Positions 16,300 to 25,648 of a stretch of DNA of 64,000 bases are shown piece by piece. Source of the stretch: Pedomonas mirosovicensis (GTDB lineage: Bacteria > Pseudomonadota > Alphaproteobacteria > Sphingomonadales > Sphingomonadaceae). Position 1 is the first letter of the stretch. The number at the start of each line of letters is the position of its first letter. Under the pieces are notes generated by a model, which saw only the letters and a list, made by a program, of their open reading frames with translations, made no database searches and was not told where the DNA came from. The stretch spans positions 201,001 through 265,000 of the forward strand of contig NZ_JAKFIA010000001.1 of the NCBI RefSeq assembly GCF_022569295.1, read 5' to 3'. The position numbers and the translations under genes were made by a program.

Positions 16300-17629
16300 A
16301 TGAAAGCCCTGAGCCTGAGCTGGCTTGCCGCGCTGACGATGGCCTCCGCCGCTTTGGCCACACCGATGGCGGCCTCCGCCGCTTTGGTCACACCGATGGC
16401 GGCCTCCGCCGCTTTGGCCATACCGATGGCGGCCTCCGCCGCCTTGGCCGCCAAGGCACGCATGCTGGTGAGCGCCGTAGAGCCCGCGCCGGCGGCAGGC
16501 ACCCTTGTGGTGGAGATTACCGTGCTGAACACGGGGGCGACCACCGGGCGGCAGGACTTTCCCGCGCGGATGGCCGCCACGCTGGAGGTGGAAGGCCGGC
16601 GCATTCCGGTTGAACTGATCCGCACCAAGGAAACGCCGGAAACCCTTGCCATTGCCCCCGGCGGCTTCGCCCAGGCGCGCTATACCCTGCCCCTGCCGGA
16701 AGGCGCTTCCCAAGGCGGGACCGCGCTGCTGCGCCTGAGGGAACAGGACACGCCCGGCCTGGCCTTCGCGCTTCCCACCATTGAGGCCGGCACGGCGCTT
16801 GCCATGCAGCAGGGGACGGAAGCGCAAGCAACAGCGCAGGCGCCAGCCGCACCGAACGTTGCGCCCCCGCTGGCTCCCCGTTCCCTCCGCCAAGCCGGAA
16901 ACGGGCAATGCCTACATCGGCAACCTGTCAGCCTATGCGCCCATTTACGCCGCCTACGGGCCGGGCACCAACACGGAGATCCGGCTTCAGTTCAGCTTCA
17001 AGTACCAGCTGTTCGGCAATCCCGGCGCGGTCGGCCCCGGCCACTCCCTGCTGAACGGCATTCACTTCGGCTACACCCAGCGCATGTTCTGGGACTGGAG
17101 CGCCAACTCCTCCCCCTTCCGCAACATCGATTTCATGCCGGAGCTGTTCTACCTCATCCCCGCGCAGCAGGTGGCGGACGGGCTTTCGCTCGGCGGCCAG
17201 TTCGGCATCCGCCACGCCTCCAACGGACGCGACGGCGCGGACTCCCGCAGCATCAACACCCTCTACGTGCAGCCGGTGGCCACCCTGCCGGTGGGCGACG
17301 ACTACAGCCTCTCCATCGGCCCGCTGGTGGAGGTTTATGTGGGCAGCCTCAAGGACAACCCGGACATCAAGCGCTACCGGGGCAACACCGGCCTGCTGGT
17401 CGAGGTCGGCGACGACGATGGCCTGCGCCTCTCCACCAACACGAGGTTCAGCTTCCAGTCCGGCCGGGCATCGATCAACGCCGAGCTGTCCTACCCGTTC
17501 GACCGCATCATCGACACCAGCCTCAACCTCTACCTCTTCGGCCAGGCCTTCACCGGCTACGGCGAGAACCTGCTGGACTATAACCGGCGCGACACCCGCT
17601 TCCGGATCGGCTTCGCCATCGTGCGGTAA
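16300..17629 (+). pseudogene. pldA: Outer membrane phospholipase A (OMPLA), frameshifted
   Basis: The first reading frame (from the ATG at 16300) gives a repeat-expanded signal peptide and an N-terminal beta-rich domain to about residue 190. The barrel continues in the +1 frame to the stop at 17629. The barrel has the OMPLA catalytic signature: 'RHASNGRDG' with His and Ser two residues apart, and Asn 14 residues after the His in 'SRSIN', as in E. coli His142/Ser144/Asn156. The switch of frame falls near a run of five C at 16864-16868; four C would join the frames. Either a real mutation or a sequencing error is possible. Confidence 0.85.
16338..16454 (+). repeat. 30-bp in-frame tandem repeat in the phospholipase signal peptide
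   Basis: Four head-to-tail units starting at 16338 (27 bp), 16365, 16395 and 16425, each encoding a version of MAASAALATP. The repeats lie in the hydrophobic part of the signal peptide, lengthening it in steps of ten residues. Confidence 0.85.
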
Positions 17630-17644
17630 GGCGGCTCGGTTTTG

Positions 17645-17692
17645 TTCGATTGCAGGGGGCCAAGACCCCCTGCAACAAGGCCTTGAACGCTT
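17645..17692 (+). repeat. Extragenic repeat, single right-type unit (copy B)
   Basis: TGCAGGGGG (17651-17659) / CCCCCTGCA (17666-17674) followed by ACAAGGCCTTGAA, matching the right-end consensus of the family. It lies between the convergent pldA and a hypothetical gene. Confidence 0.65.
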
Positions 17693-17700
17693 GAGAAAGC

Positions 17701-18102
17701 TCAGCCCCCAGGCCGCCGCCAGACGGTGACAAGCCCTGCAGGCACGGTTTCCGGCGCTACGCCTGCCAGCACCCGGTCGAACGTCGCCGTATCGCAGGCG
17801 GGCAGGCCGCGCACAAAACCCAGCAGCGCCTGCCTGTTGTCCGCCGACGGGGGAATGACCAGACGCTCCCGCCCCGCCACCACGTAGACGAACAGCCCCT
17901 CCGGCCCCGCTGCGCCCTCCATCCGCCGCAGCGCGATGTGGCTGATGGCATCCCACGCCACCGCTTCCTCGCCCCGCTGGGGCCAGACCAGTACCAGATG
18001 ATCCTCGGTGAACAGCACCGTCTCGCGCCTGGGGCGGCGGCGCAGCAGCGGGCCGAGGCGGCGGGCAAGGAATGCGAGGGGGCCCAATCTCATCGATTTC
18101 AT
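17701..18102 (-). CDS. Hypothetical protein with basic N-terminus
   Basis: 133 residues from the ATG at 18102 (an ATG at 18093 is an alternative); the frame opens further upstream but overlaps the divergent DUF1232 gene. The N-terminus is strongly basic ('LARRLGPLLRRRPRRE') and the rest looks like a small beta-rich domain ('VLFTEDHLVLVWPQRGEEAV', 'GLFVYVVAGRERLVIPP'), possibly PH-like. No confident family. Confidence 0.6.
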   Translation of the reverse strand: MKSMRLGPLAFLARRLGPLLRRRPRRETVLFTEDHLVLVWPQRGEEAVAWDAISHIALRRMEGAAGPEGLFVYVVAGRERLVIPPSADNRQALLGFVRGLPACDTATFDRVLAGVAPETVPAGLVTVWRRPGG

Positions 18103-18172
18103 ATCCGGCGAGGCGTTCCTACATAAGGGTTGTAGGGCGCACATGCCTGTCAGGCCAGGAGGAACAAAGCCC

Positions 18173-18625
18173 ATGCCGAAAGACCGGGCGAGCGAACCGC
18201 CCCTGACGCCTATCCCCGTCATCGACGTGAAGGATGAGGCGCGCAACGCCGAAACCGTGGACGCCGGCTTCTGGGACAAGATCCGCCGCCTTGCCGGCCG
18301 CCTGCCCTTTGCCGACACGCTGGTCGCCGCGTGGTTCTGCGCCCGCGACCCCGACACGCCGCCCAGGGTGCGGGCCATGCTGTTGGGCGCGCTGGCCTAC
18401 TTCGTGGTGCCGACCGACGTCATCCCCGATTTCCTTCTTCACCTCGGCGGATTTACGGACGATGCCGCCGTGCTCGCAGCCGTCATCGGCATCGTCGGGT
18501 CCAACATCAAGCCAAGCCACCGGGCTGCGGCCCGCCAGGCCCTCGGCCTGCCGCCCTCCCCAGAAGATGAACCCGCCCCCGTCGCCGAGGAGCCGACGAA
18601 GAAAAAGCGCTTCTGGTTGTTTTGA
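18173..18625 (+). CDS. DUF1232 (YkvA-like) membrane protein
   Basis: 150 residues from the ATG at 18173, chosen for AGGAGGA at 18157-18163. The YkvA/DUF1232 core is present: '[20 protein letters not shown]', '[20 protein letters not shown]', then '[14 protein letters not shown]'. One or two hydrophobic segments suggest membrane association. The C-terminus is acidic then basic ('TKKKRFWLF'). Function unknown in this family. Confidence 0.88.
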   Translation: MPKDRASEPPLTPIPVIDVKDEARNAETVDAGFWDKIRRLAGRLPFADTLVAAWFCARDPDTPPRVRAMLLGALAYFVVPTDVIPDFLLHLGGFTDDAAVLAAVIGIVGSNIKPSHRAAARQALGLPPSPEDEPAPVAEEPTKKKRFWLF

Positions 18626-18642
18626 TATCCGGCGAGAAAGGG

Positions 18643-18838
18643 TTTTGCAGGAGGGACGTGTCCCTCCTGCACCTCCCATTTGTTTTTCGGGCCGCGCGTG
18701 TGATGAAGGTCGCGTCCCAGCAAGGTCTTCTAAAACGGACGTGTTTCCAGAAGGCACCTGAAACGCCTCCGGCAAACGAAGGGGAGTGCAGAGGGGCGAA
18801 GCCACTGGCTGAGCGACCCTCTGCAAAAAGACCTTCAG
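18643..18838. repeat. Extragenic composite repeat, copy C
   Basis: Left hairpin GCAGGAGGGA / TCCCTCCTGC at 18647-18670 followed by ACCTCCCATTTGTTT, then the core with GGGCCGCGCG and GATGAAGGTCGCG. A second stem has CGTGTTTCCAG and CCTGAAAC. The right end is TGCAGAGGG / CCCTCTGCA to about 18824 followed by AAAAGACCTTCA. It lies between DUF1232 and dnaA, which are convergent. Confidence 0.75.
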
Positions 18839-18860
18839 AAAAATCTCGAAAGAGAAAGAA

Positions 18861-20249
18861 TCAGCCGTCGATCAGGCGGGACAGGCGGTCGAGATCCGCT
18901 TCCAGTTCGCTATCGGTGGTGCGGAGTTCCTCGATGCGCTTGACCGCGTGCATGACGGTGGTGTGGTCGCGCCCGCCGAACTTGCGGCCGATTTCCGGCA
19001 GTGAGCGGGGCGTCAGGCGCTTGGCCAGGTACATGGCGACTTGGCGCGGGCGAGCAATGTCGCGCGCGCGGCGGGCGGAGAGCAGGTCCGCCAGCTTCAC
19101 CTTGTAGTAATCGGCCACCTTGCGCTGGATATCGTCGATGGTGATCTTGCGGTCGTTGGCGCGCAGCACGTCGGCCAGCACCTGCCGGGCGAAGTCCAGC
19201 GTGATCGGGTGGCCGATGAGCGAGGCGTGGGCGGCGACTCGGTTGAGCGCCCCTTCCAGTTCGCGCACGTTGGAGACGATCTTGCGGGCCAGAAAATCGA
19301 GCACGTCGTGGGAGACCATGACGCCCGGCATGGCTTCCGCCTTGGCATGCAGGATGTTGAGGCGCAGCTCGTAGTCGGTGGGGTTGATGTCCGCCACCAG
19401 GCCCCACTGGAGGCGCGAGCGCACCCGCTCCTCGATGCCCTCCAGATCATAGGGGCTGCGGTCCGCCGAGATGACGAGGCGTTTGCCGTCATCGATCAGC
19501 GCATTCATGGTGTGGAAGAATTCTTCCTGAGTCGATTCCTTGCCCGCGATGAATTGCACGTCGTCAATCATCAGCACGTCGACGCTGCGGAAGCGCTGCT
19601 TGAAGGAGATGGTGTCCTTGTGGCGCAGGGCGGCGAGGAACGCGACCATGAACTTCTCGGCCGAAAGGTAGACCACCTTGGCATCGGCCTTCTGCTGGCG
19701 CACGGCCCAGCCGATGGCGTGCATGAGGTGGGTTTTGCCGAGGCCGACGCCGCCGTGCAGGAACAGCGGGTTGAAGTTGATCGGCCCGCCTTCGGCCACG
19801 CGGCGCGCGGCGTTGTAGGCGAACTCGTTGGATTTGCCGATGACGAACCGCTCGAACGTGAAGCGCTCTTCAAGGCGCGCGCCAAGTTCCGGCTCCTCGA
19901 CGGTCGGATCGACCGACACCGTATCGTTGGCGTGCGAATCGTTGGCGGGGAAAACGGGCGAGGCTTCGCCGCGCATGGCCGGGGCGACCACCAGGCGCAC
20001 GGAGCGGATGCCCGGCACATAGAACGACCACAGGGCGCGCAGGCGCTCGGCGAAATGGCTCTTCACCCAATCGCACATGAAGTGGGTCGGCAGGCTGAGG
20101 AGAACGTCGCTGCCCTCAACGCCCACATAGGTGATGGGCTTCAGCCAGCTCTCGAAGGTGCGCTCGCCGTACTCCGCGCGCAGAACGTCCCGAATCGTCT
20201 GCCACGGATCGCCGGTATGAGCCGCCTGCCCTCCTAGATCCCCGTTCAT
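18861..20249 (-). CDS. dnaA: Chromosomal replication initiator protein DnaA
   Basis: 462 residues from the ATG at 20249, preceded by GAGGGG; longer frames upstream lack family similarity. Domain I is at about residues 10-90, a linker to about 130, then AAA+ domain III with Walker A '[20 protein letters not shown]', Walker B '[11 protein letters not shown]' and sensor motifs. Domain IV at the C-terminus has the DNA-binding signature '[20 protein letters not shown]'. It recruits helicase to oriC. Upstream is a 567-bp AT-richer gap, then rpsT on the same strand. Confidence 0.98.
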   Translation of the reverse strand: MNGDLGGQAAHTGDPWQTIRDVLRAEYGERTFESWLKPITYVGVEGSDVLLSLPTHFMCDWVKSHFAERLRALWSFYVPGIRSVRLVVAPAMRGEASPVFPANDSHANDTVSVDPTVEEPELGARLEERFTFERFVIGKSNEFAYNAARRVAEGGPINFNPLFLHGGVGLGKTHLMHAIGWAVRQQKADAKVVYLSAEKFMVAFLAALRHKDTISFKQRFRSVDVLMIDDVQFIAGKESTQEEFFHTMNALIDDGKRLVISADRSPYDLEGIEERVRSRLQWGLVADINPTDYELRLNILHAKAEAMPGVMVSHDVLDFLARKIVSNVRELEGALNRVAAHASLIGHPITLDFARQVLADVLRANDRKITIDDIQRKVADYYKVKLADLLSARRARDIARPRQVAMYLAKRLTPRSLPEIGRKFGGRDHTTVMHAVKRIEELRTTDSELEADLDRLSRLIDG

Positions 20250-20718
20250 TTGCCCCTCGTAATGCTCAGCACGCGCCTGCGGGTCCCCGACGCAGCGGAT
20301 CGCTGCCCCCTGCGATCCCCGCCGCAATCCCGCTCCAAAAGGATGAAGACTCCTCGCTCCAAAATGTTCCGGAACGAAAAAGAACCTGCGGCAGAATGGA
20401 ATGCTCTGTACGTCGAAGTACCCATAGCCAAGATATCGAAGCAAACTGAACGGTTGCCGAAAGTAATATCGACAACAAGATTTAGAACAAGTTACCTGCC
20501 CTAAACCCGTTCTTCTTCGGTTTTACGAAGAATAGGTGCTGCCCCGAATCTCGTTAGGCGGACTGTAGCCAGCCGTCCCAGGCTTCACAAGGCCACGCTC
20601 AAACCCATCGCACAAATAAATTCATTGACAGGCTAAGCTCTTCAAACATCTGCGATATCTAAAGTGCTGAAATTATTACGCTACCGCCATGTCTCGATTC
20701 GCCTGGAATGCGGCAGGT
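20250..20718. other. AT-richer intergenic region upstream of dnaA
   Basis: About 470 bases noticeably richer in A+T than the surroundings, and presumably the dnaA promoter region. It contains an inverted repeat TTCTTCG / CGAAGAA around 20512-20531. I see no clear cluster of TTATNCACA DnaA boxes, so I do not call it an origin. Confidence 0.45.
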
Positions 20719-20758
20719 TCAAAACGCACAAAGCCCCGAGCCGTTGCCGGCCGGGGCC
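20719..20758 (-). terminator. Terminator of rpsT
   Basis: On the minus strand a GC-rich hairpin between GCCCCG (20733-20738) and CGGGGC (20752-20757) is followed by TTTGTGCGTTTT. A second hairpin GGAGCC-TTTC-GGCTCC lies at about 20789-20804, nearer the gene. Confidence 0.65.
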
Positions 20759-20817
20759 ATGATTGACGCTCTCGCGAGACATGCGCCGGAGCCTTTCGGC
20801 TCCGAATCGGGGCTGGA

Positions 20818-21081
20818 TTAGCCCAGGGCGCGAACGCGATGCGTGAGGCGCGAAATGCGGCGCGCAACCGTGTTCTTGTGCAGGACGCCCTTGGTGACGC
20901 CGCGCTGCAGTTCCGGCTGAGCAGCCTGCAGAGCCACTTCGGCGGCAGACTTGTCGCCGCTGGCAATGGCGAGCTCAACCTTCTTCACGAACGTACGGAT
21001 GCGGCTGACGCGCGCCTTGTTGATCTCCGCGCGACGAGCGTTGCGGCGGATGCGCTTACGCGCCTGCGGTGTGTTGGCCAT
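20818..21081 (-). CDS. rpsT: 30S ribosomal protein S20
   Basis: 87 residues. It has the S20 signature: '[19 protein letters not shown]' at the start, basic helices, and '[19 protein letters not shown]' at the C-terminus. It binds 16S rRNA early in small-subunit assembly. It lies upstream of dnaA on the same strand, an arrangement common in Sphingomonadales. Confidence 0.98.
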   Translation of the reverse strand: MANTPQARKRIRRNARRAEINKARVSRIRTFVKKVELAIASGDKSAAEVALQAAQPELQRGVTKGVLHKNTVARRISRLTHRVRALG

Positions 21082-21198
21082 CTCTCGTCCTCAGCCAATA
21101 GAATATTAAATGCGCCGGGCCCTGCCCGACACGAGCGGGCGGCTTATGGCAGAGTCGCGCCCCCCGGTCAACAGGAGGGGCGCGAGTCCGCTCAAATT

Positions 21199-21975
21199 TT
21201 ACCGATTCTTGAAGGCGGGCTTCCGTTTCTCAAGGAAAGCGGCCATGCCTTCCTTGCTGTCTTCGGTGCTGAACAGGCCGTGGAACAGCCGGCGTTCGAA
21301 TCGCATGCCCTCGGAGAGAGTGGTCTCGTAGGCGCGGTTGACCATCTCCTTGACCGCCAGCACCGTCGGCCGCGAATAGGCCGCGATCTCGGCGGCGATC
21401 TTCAGCACCTCAGCCACCAGCGATTCGGTCGGGAAGATGCGGGCGACCAGCCCCATCTCCAGCGCCTCTTTGGCATCGATCATGCGGCCCGTCAGGCACA
21501 TGTCCATGGCGCGGGCCTTGCCGACGAAGCGGGCGAGCCGCTGCGTGCCGCCCGCGCCGGGGCTGACGCCGAGCTTGATCTCGGGCTGGGAGAACTTGGC
21601 GTTCTCCCCCGCATAGGCGATGTCGCACATCATGGCGAACTCGCAGCCGCCCCCCAGCGCGAAGCCGTTCACCGCCGCCAGAACCGGCTTGCGGCAGCGG
21701 GTGATCTCCTCCCACGTGGCGGTGATGAAGTCCTCAAGGTAGACGTCGGAGAAATTCTTGCCCGCCATCTCCTTGATATCCGCGCCGGCCGCGAACGCCT
21801 TTTCCGAACCGGTCAGCACCATGCAGCCGATGGCGTCATCCGCCTCGAGGGCCCGCAGCGCCTGGGTCAGCTCGCTGGTGAGCTTGAGGGAGAGGGCATT
21901 CAGCGCCTCCGGCCGGTTGAGGCGGATGAGGCCAACCGCGCCGTGGGTCTCAACGATCAGGGTTTCGTAACTCAA
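21199..21975 (-). CDS. Enoyl-CoA hydratase
   Basis: 258 residues of the crotonase fold, hydrating trans-2-enoyl-CoA in beta-oxidation or related pathways. The oxyanion-hole segments are 'AFAAGADIKEM' and 'ALGGGCEFAMMCDIAYAGEN'; the two catalytic Glu residues of hydratases fall in 'KFSQPEIKLGVSPGAGGTQR'. C-terminal 'FSTEDSKEGMAAFLEKRKPAF' is typical. Substrate chain length cannot be told from sequence. Confidence 0.95.
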   Translation of the reverse strand: MSYETLIVETHGAVGLIRLNRPEALNALSLKLTSELTQALRALEADDAIGCMVLTGSEKAFAAGADIKEMAGKNFSDVYLEDFITATWEEITRCRKPVLAAVNGFALGGGCEFAMMCDIAYAGENAKFSQPEIKLGVSPGAGGTQRLARFVGKARAMDMCLTGRMIDAKEALEMGLVARIFPTESLVAEVLKIAAEIAAYSRPTVLAVKEMVNRAYETTLSEGMRFERRLFHGLFSTEDSKEGMAAFLEKRKPAFKNR

Positions 21976-22112
21976 GGGACGACTCCTCGATTGTTCGGAA
22001 TTTCAGGCGCCATGCGCGTCTGTACAGGAGATGACATGCCCCACCCCCGGCCCTGGGGCCAGAGGCGATAAGGCACAGCCTTCCTGCAAAAATCCCAATG
22101 CAGGCCGAGATC

Positions 22113-22460
22113 TTAAGGCCGGGGCTCCACCGGCTCCAGCAGCAGCCGCATCCGGGTGGTGTCGCCTTCGCCCGCGTAGTCGATGATGAGCTGGTCGCCG
22201 CCCCGGCGATAGACCTGGCGGCTGCCCTGCGAGTCGGCGAGCGTCCAGCCCAGCCCGGCAAGAGCCTTGGCGTAATAGTCCCGCACCTGGTCCCTCGGCA
22301 CCGCGCCTTCCAGCACGGTCTCAACGATGCTGCCCTCCTCCTTATCGAAGGTGAGGCGCGAGTCGGCCTGCTCGGCCAGGCCCGGCATCAGCGGCACGTC
22401 GAAGCCTTCGAGCAGCGGCGCGCCCGCCAGGAATGCCAGAACCGCAAGCACCATCTTCAT
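22113..22460 (-). CDS. Small exported hypothetical protein
   Basis: 115 residues from the ATG at 22460. The N-terminus 'MKMVLAVLAFLAGAPLLEG' is a likely signal peptide. The mature part contains 'DSRLTFDKEEGSIVETVLEG' and 'VRDYYAKALAGLGWTL', a pattern seen in small periplasmic proteins that I cannot name. It sits 13 nt after the mutM stop on the same strand, so is probably co-transcribed with mutM. Confidence 0.75.
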   Translation of the reverse strand: MKMVLAVLAFLAGAPLLEGFDVPLMPGLAEQADSRLTFDKEEGSIVETVLEGAVPRDQVRDYYAKALAGLGWTLADSQGSRQVYRRGGDQLIIDYAGEGDTTRMRLLLEPVEPRP

Positions 22461-22473
22461 TCCGAATCGCCTT

Positions 22474-23289
22474 TCACCGCTGGCAATGGGCGCAATAGAA
22501 GGTCGAGCGCCCGCTTTGCACAATACGGGAAATGGGCCGGGCGCATACCCGGCACGCTTCCGCCTCGCGCCCGTAAACCTGCCAGCTGTGCTGGAAATAG
22601 CCAAGCTCGCCATCCACCTGCACATAGTCACGCAAGGATGACCCGCCCGCCTCGATGGCGCGCGCCAGCACGGCGCGGATCTCCGCCACCAGCTTCTCCA
22701 GCTGTTCGGGCGACAGGTGGCCTGCCGGGCAGCAGGGGTCTATCCCCGCCCCGAACAGCGCCTCGCATACGTAGATGTTGCCAAGCCCCGCCACCACGCG
22801 CTGGTCGAGCAGCGCCAGCTTGATGGGTGTGCCCTTGCCCGTCAGCGCCCTGGCCAGGCTTTCCGCATTGAATTCGTTACCCAGCGGCTCGGGGCCGAGG
22901 TGGATGAACAGCGGGTGCTCGTGCAGCCGCTCCTCCCGCTCGATGTCGAGGCTGCCGAAGCGGCGGGCATCGTTCAGCACCAGCACATGGCCGTCGTCGG
23001 TTGCCCACAGCACATGGTCGTGCTTTTCGGGAGCCTCCGGGTCCACCCGCACCCGGCCGGACATGCCGAGATGAAGCACCACCACGTCCCCCCGGTCGGT
23101 GTGGATGAGCGCATACTTGGCGCGCCGGGTGATGCGGGTAACGGTGCTGCCCGTCAGCCGCTCCGCCAGGTCGAGAGGGATCGGGCGGCGCAGGTCCGGG
23201 CGGCGGACCTCGACACGGGCGATGCGGCGGCCTGTCAGCACCCGCGCCATGCCGCGGCAGACGGTCTCGACTTCAGGTAATTCGGGCAT
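22474..23289 (-). CDS. mutM: Formamidopyrimidine-DNA glycosylase
   Basis: 271 residues. It removes 8-oxoguanine and formamidopyrimidines. The N-terminal 'PELPEVETVCRGM' supplies the catalytic Pro2 and Glu3, a Lys in the 'RRAKY' region follows, and 'GLGNIYVCEALFGAGIDP' forms the helix-two-turn-helix. The zinc finger has two C-x2-C pairs at the C-terminus ('CRVC', 'CAHC'). Divergent from ubiE with a 77-nt intergenic region. Confidence 0.97.
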   Translation of the reverse strand: MPELPEVETVCRGMARVLTGRRIARVEVRRPDLRRPIPLDLAERLTGSTVTRITRRAKYALIHTDRGDVVVLHLGMSGRVRVDPEAPEKHDHVLWATDDGHVLVLNDARRFGSLDIEREERLHEHPLFIHLGPEPLGNEFNAESLARALTGKGTPIKLALLDQRVVAGLGNIYVCEALFGAGIDPCCPAGHLSPEQLEKLVAEIRAVLARAIEAGGSSLRDYVQVDGELGYFQHSWQVYGREAEACRVCARPISRIVQSGRSTFYCAHCQR

Positions 23290-23366
23290 GGGTCCTCACT
23301 TGTCTTGCCCCTGCCTTAGTCGCGTGCAATTGCACCCACCGCAAGCCTCCTTTAGAGACGGTCACC

Positions 23367-24095
23367 ATGAGCGAGAAAGTTTCCTACGGCTTCCAGTGGG
23401 TGGACCCCGCCGAGAAGACCGAGCGCGTCACCGACGTGTTCCGGCGCGTCGCCCGCAACTACGATATCATGAATGACGTGATGTCGGGCGGCCTGCACCG
23501 CATGTGGAAGGACCACTTCGTCGATAAGGTGCGCCCGCGCCCCGGCGAGCCCATCCTCGACATGGCGGGCGGCACCGGCGACATCGCCTTCCGCATGGCC
23601 CGCAAGGGCGCGGATGTGACCGTCTCCGACATCAACCCGGCCATGCTGGAAGTGGGCAAGGAGCGCGCCGCCAAGCGCGGGTTTGAGCTCAAGTGGAGCG
23701 AGCAGAACGCCGAGAAGCTGACGTTCGATGACGCCAGCTTCACCGCCTACACCATCTCCTTCGGCATCCGGAACGTGACCGACATTCCGGCCGCCCTGCG
23801 GGAAGCCTATCGCGTGCTCAAGATCGGCGGGCGCTTCTTCTGCATGGAGTTCAGCAAGGTCGAGCTGCCGCTGATGGCCGGCGCCTATGACTGGTACTCC
23901 TTCAACCTCTTGCCGAAGATGGGCGAGATCGTGGCGAAAGACCGGGAAGCCTATCAGTATCTGGCCGAGAGCATCCGCCGCTTCCCCGACGCCAAAACCT
24001 TCGAGCAGATGATCAGGGACGCGGGCTTCTCCAACGTGCGCTCCCAGCTGATTCTGGGCGGCGTCGTTGCCATCCACTCCGGCTGGAAGGTCTAA
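23367..24095 (+). CDS. ubiE: Ubiquinone/menaquinone C-methyltransferase UbiE
   Basis: 242 residues. Class I SAM-dependent methyltransferase of ubiquinone synthesis. 'YDIMNDVMSGGLHRMWKD' is the UbiE signature; SAM motif I is 'ILDMAGGTGDIAF'; 'YTISFGIRNVTDIPAALRE' is the second family signature. First gene of a run ubiE-ubiB-coaBC-dut with gaps of a few nucleotides, likely one operon. Confidence 0.97.
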   Translation: MSEKVSYGFQWVDPAEKTERVTDVFRRVARNYDIMNDVMSGGLHRMWKDHFVDKVRPRPGEPILDMAGGTGDIAFRMARKGADVTVSDINPAMLEVGKERAAKRGFELKWSEQNAEKLTFDDASFTAYTISFGIRNVTDIPAALREAYRVLKIGGRFFCMEFSKVELPLMAGAYDWYSFNLLPKMGEIVAKDREAYQYLAESIRRFPDAKTFEQMIRDAGFSNVRSQLILGGVVAIHSGWKV

Positions 24096-24099
24096 AAGC

Positions 24100-25623
24100 G
24101 TGGCCGGAACGCTCGTTCATGCCTGGCGCATGATTAAGTGGGGGCGCATCCTTGCCCGCCACGGCGTGCTGCGCCCGTTTGAGGACATTCAGGACATCCC
24201 CGCCAGCGCGCGGATGCTGGCCCGCCTTGCCCGCATCGGCCTCAGCGTGCCCAAGCAGCCCGAATACGCCCACGCGTTCGAGGCCATCGGCCCCGCGGCG
24301 ATCAAGCTGGGGCAGGCGCTCGCCACCCGGCCGGACCTGATCGGCCAGGACGCCGCCCGCGACCTGCAACGGTTGCAGGACAAGCTGCCCGCCTTCCCCT
24401 TCGCGCAGGTGAAGGCGACGGTGGAGCGGGAGCTGGGCGGGCCGATCGGGCAGTTCTACACCGCATTCGACGAGACGCCCATCGGCGCGGCCTCCATCGC
24501 GCAGGTGCACCGGGCGATGACGACGGACGGCCGCACGGTTGCCGTCAAGGTGCTGCGCCCGCATATCGAGGAAATCTTCGCCGAGGCCATTTCCACCTAC
24601 AACTGGGCGGCGTGGCATCTGGAGCGGTTGGGCGGCGAGGCCGAGCGCCTGCGCCCGCGCATCGTCATCGACACCTTCCGCCAGTGGGTGGACCGGGAGC
24701 TGGACTTCCGCCTGGAAGCCGCCAACGCGGCGGAGCTGGGCGCGCGGCTCGAGTCGTTCGAGAACTTCCACGTTCCCTCCATCGACTGGGAGCGCACCAC
24801 CAAGCGTGTGCTGACCATGGAGTGGATCAACGGCATTCCGCTCACCGACCGCAAGCGACTGGTGGAGAGCGGCGCGGACCTGAAGGCGCTGGCCGCCACC
24901 GCCGTGCGCGTGTTCCTCCAGCAGGCGATCGGGGACGGCTATTTCCATGCCGACTTCCACCACGGCAACCTGCTGCTGGACGACAAGGGCCGGCTGGTGG
25001 CGGTGGATTTCGGCATCATGGGCCGCCTCGACCGGCTGGGCCGCCGTTACTTGGCCGAAATCCTCTACGGCCTTCTCACCCGCAACTATAGCCGCGTCGC
25101 CGAAATCCACTTCGAGGCGGGCTACGTGCCGCCCTACCATTCGGTGGAGGAATTCGCGACGGCGCTGCGCGCGGTGGGCGATCCCATCCTCGGCCGCCCG
25201 GTCAGGGACATTTCGGTTGGCCGCCTGCTCGAACAGCTGTTCGCCATCACCCGCATCTTCGAGATGCAAACCCAGCCGCACCTGCTGCTGCTGCAAAAGA
25301 CCATGGTGATGGTGGAGGGGCTTGCCGCCTCGCTCGACCCCGACGCCAACATGTGGGAGATCGCCCAGCCCTATATCGAGAGCTGGATGCGCGACGAGCT
25401 TTCCCCTGAGTCGCGCGCGGCGGACGAGATCATCCAGTTCGTGCGGGACGTACGCGCCCTTCCAAGCGTCGCCCGCCGCCTGATGGAGCTGGTGCCGCCG
25501 AAGGGCGCGGCGCCGCCGCTGCCGCCGCTGCCGGAAGACATCACCGTGCATGGCCCCAACTGGTGGCTCATCGGCCTGACAACCGCCTTCCTTGCCGGGC
25601 TGGCCGCGGGCTGGCTACTCTAG
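24100..25623 (+). CDS. ubiB: UbiB-family atypical kinase for ubiquinone synthesis
   Basis: 507 residues from the GTG at 24100, with GGAAGG at 24085-24090 and only 4 nt after the ubiE stop. Kinase-like motifs: the KxGQ motif 'IKLGQALATRPDLIG', the Ala-rich loop 'PIGAASIAQVHRA' and the catalytic region 'FHADFHHGNLLLDDKGRLVAVDFGIMG' (given in two parts: FHADFHHGN and DFGIMG). A C-terminal hydrophobic segment anchors it to the membrane. It supports early-to-late coenzyme Q synthesis. Confidence 0.95.
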   Translation: MAGTLVHAWRMIKWGRILARHGVLRPFEDIQDIPASARMLARLARIGLSVPKQPEYAHAFEAIGPAAIKLGQALATRPDLIGQDAARDLQRLQDKLPAFPFAQVKATVERELGGPIGQFYTAFDETPIGAASIAQVHRAMTTDGRTVAVKVLRPHIEEIFAEAISTYNWAAWHLERLGGEAERLRPRIVIDTFRQWVDRELDFRLEAANAAELGARLESFENFHVPSIDWERTTKRVLTMEWINGIPLTDRKRLVESGADLKALAATAVRVFLQQAIGDGYFHADFHHGNLLLDDKGRLVAVDFGIMGRLDRLGRRYLAEILYGLLTRNYSRVAEIHFEAGYVPPYHSVEEFATALRAVGDPILGRPVRDISVGRLLEQLFAITRIFEMQTQPHLLLLQKTMVMVEGLAASLDPDANMWEIAQPYIESWMRDELSPESRAADEIIQFVRDVRALPSVARRLMELVPPKGAAPPLPPLPEDITVHGPNWWLIGLTTAFLAGLAAGWLL

Positions 25624-25648
25624 GCGCGGCAACTCGGGAACACGCGGC

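Noticed and set aside
16338-16454. CRISPR-like array
   Set aside because: Units are contiguous, without spacers, in frame and code for a signal peptide, so this is a tandem repeat in a gene.
17701-18378. 225-residue version of the hypothetical gene
   Set aside because: The first ~90 residues overlap the divergent DUF1232 gene and its ribosome binding site; a start at 18102 is more plausible.
20250-20718. Replication origin upstream of dnaA
   Set aside because: The region is AT-richer than its surroundings, but I found no cluster of TTATNCACA-type DnaA boxes on either strand. In many alphaproteobacteria oriC is not next to dnaA.
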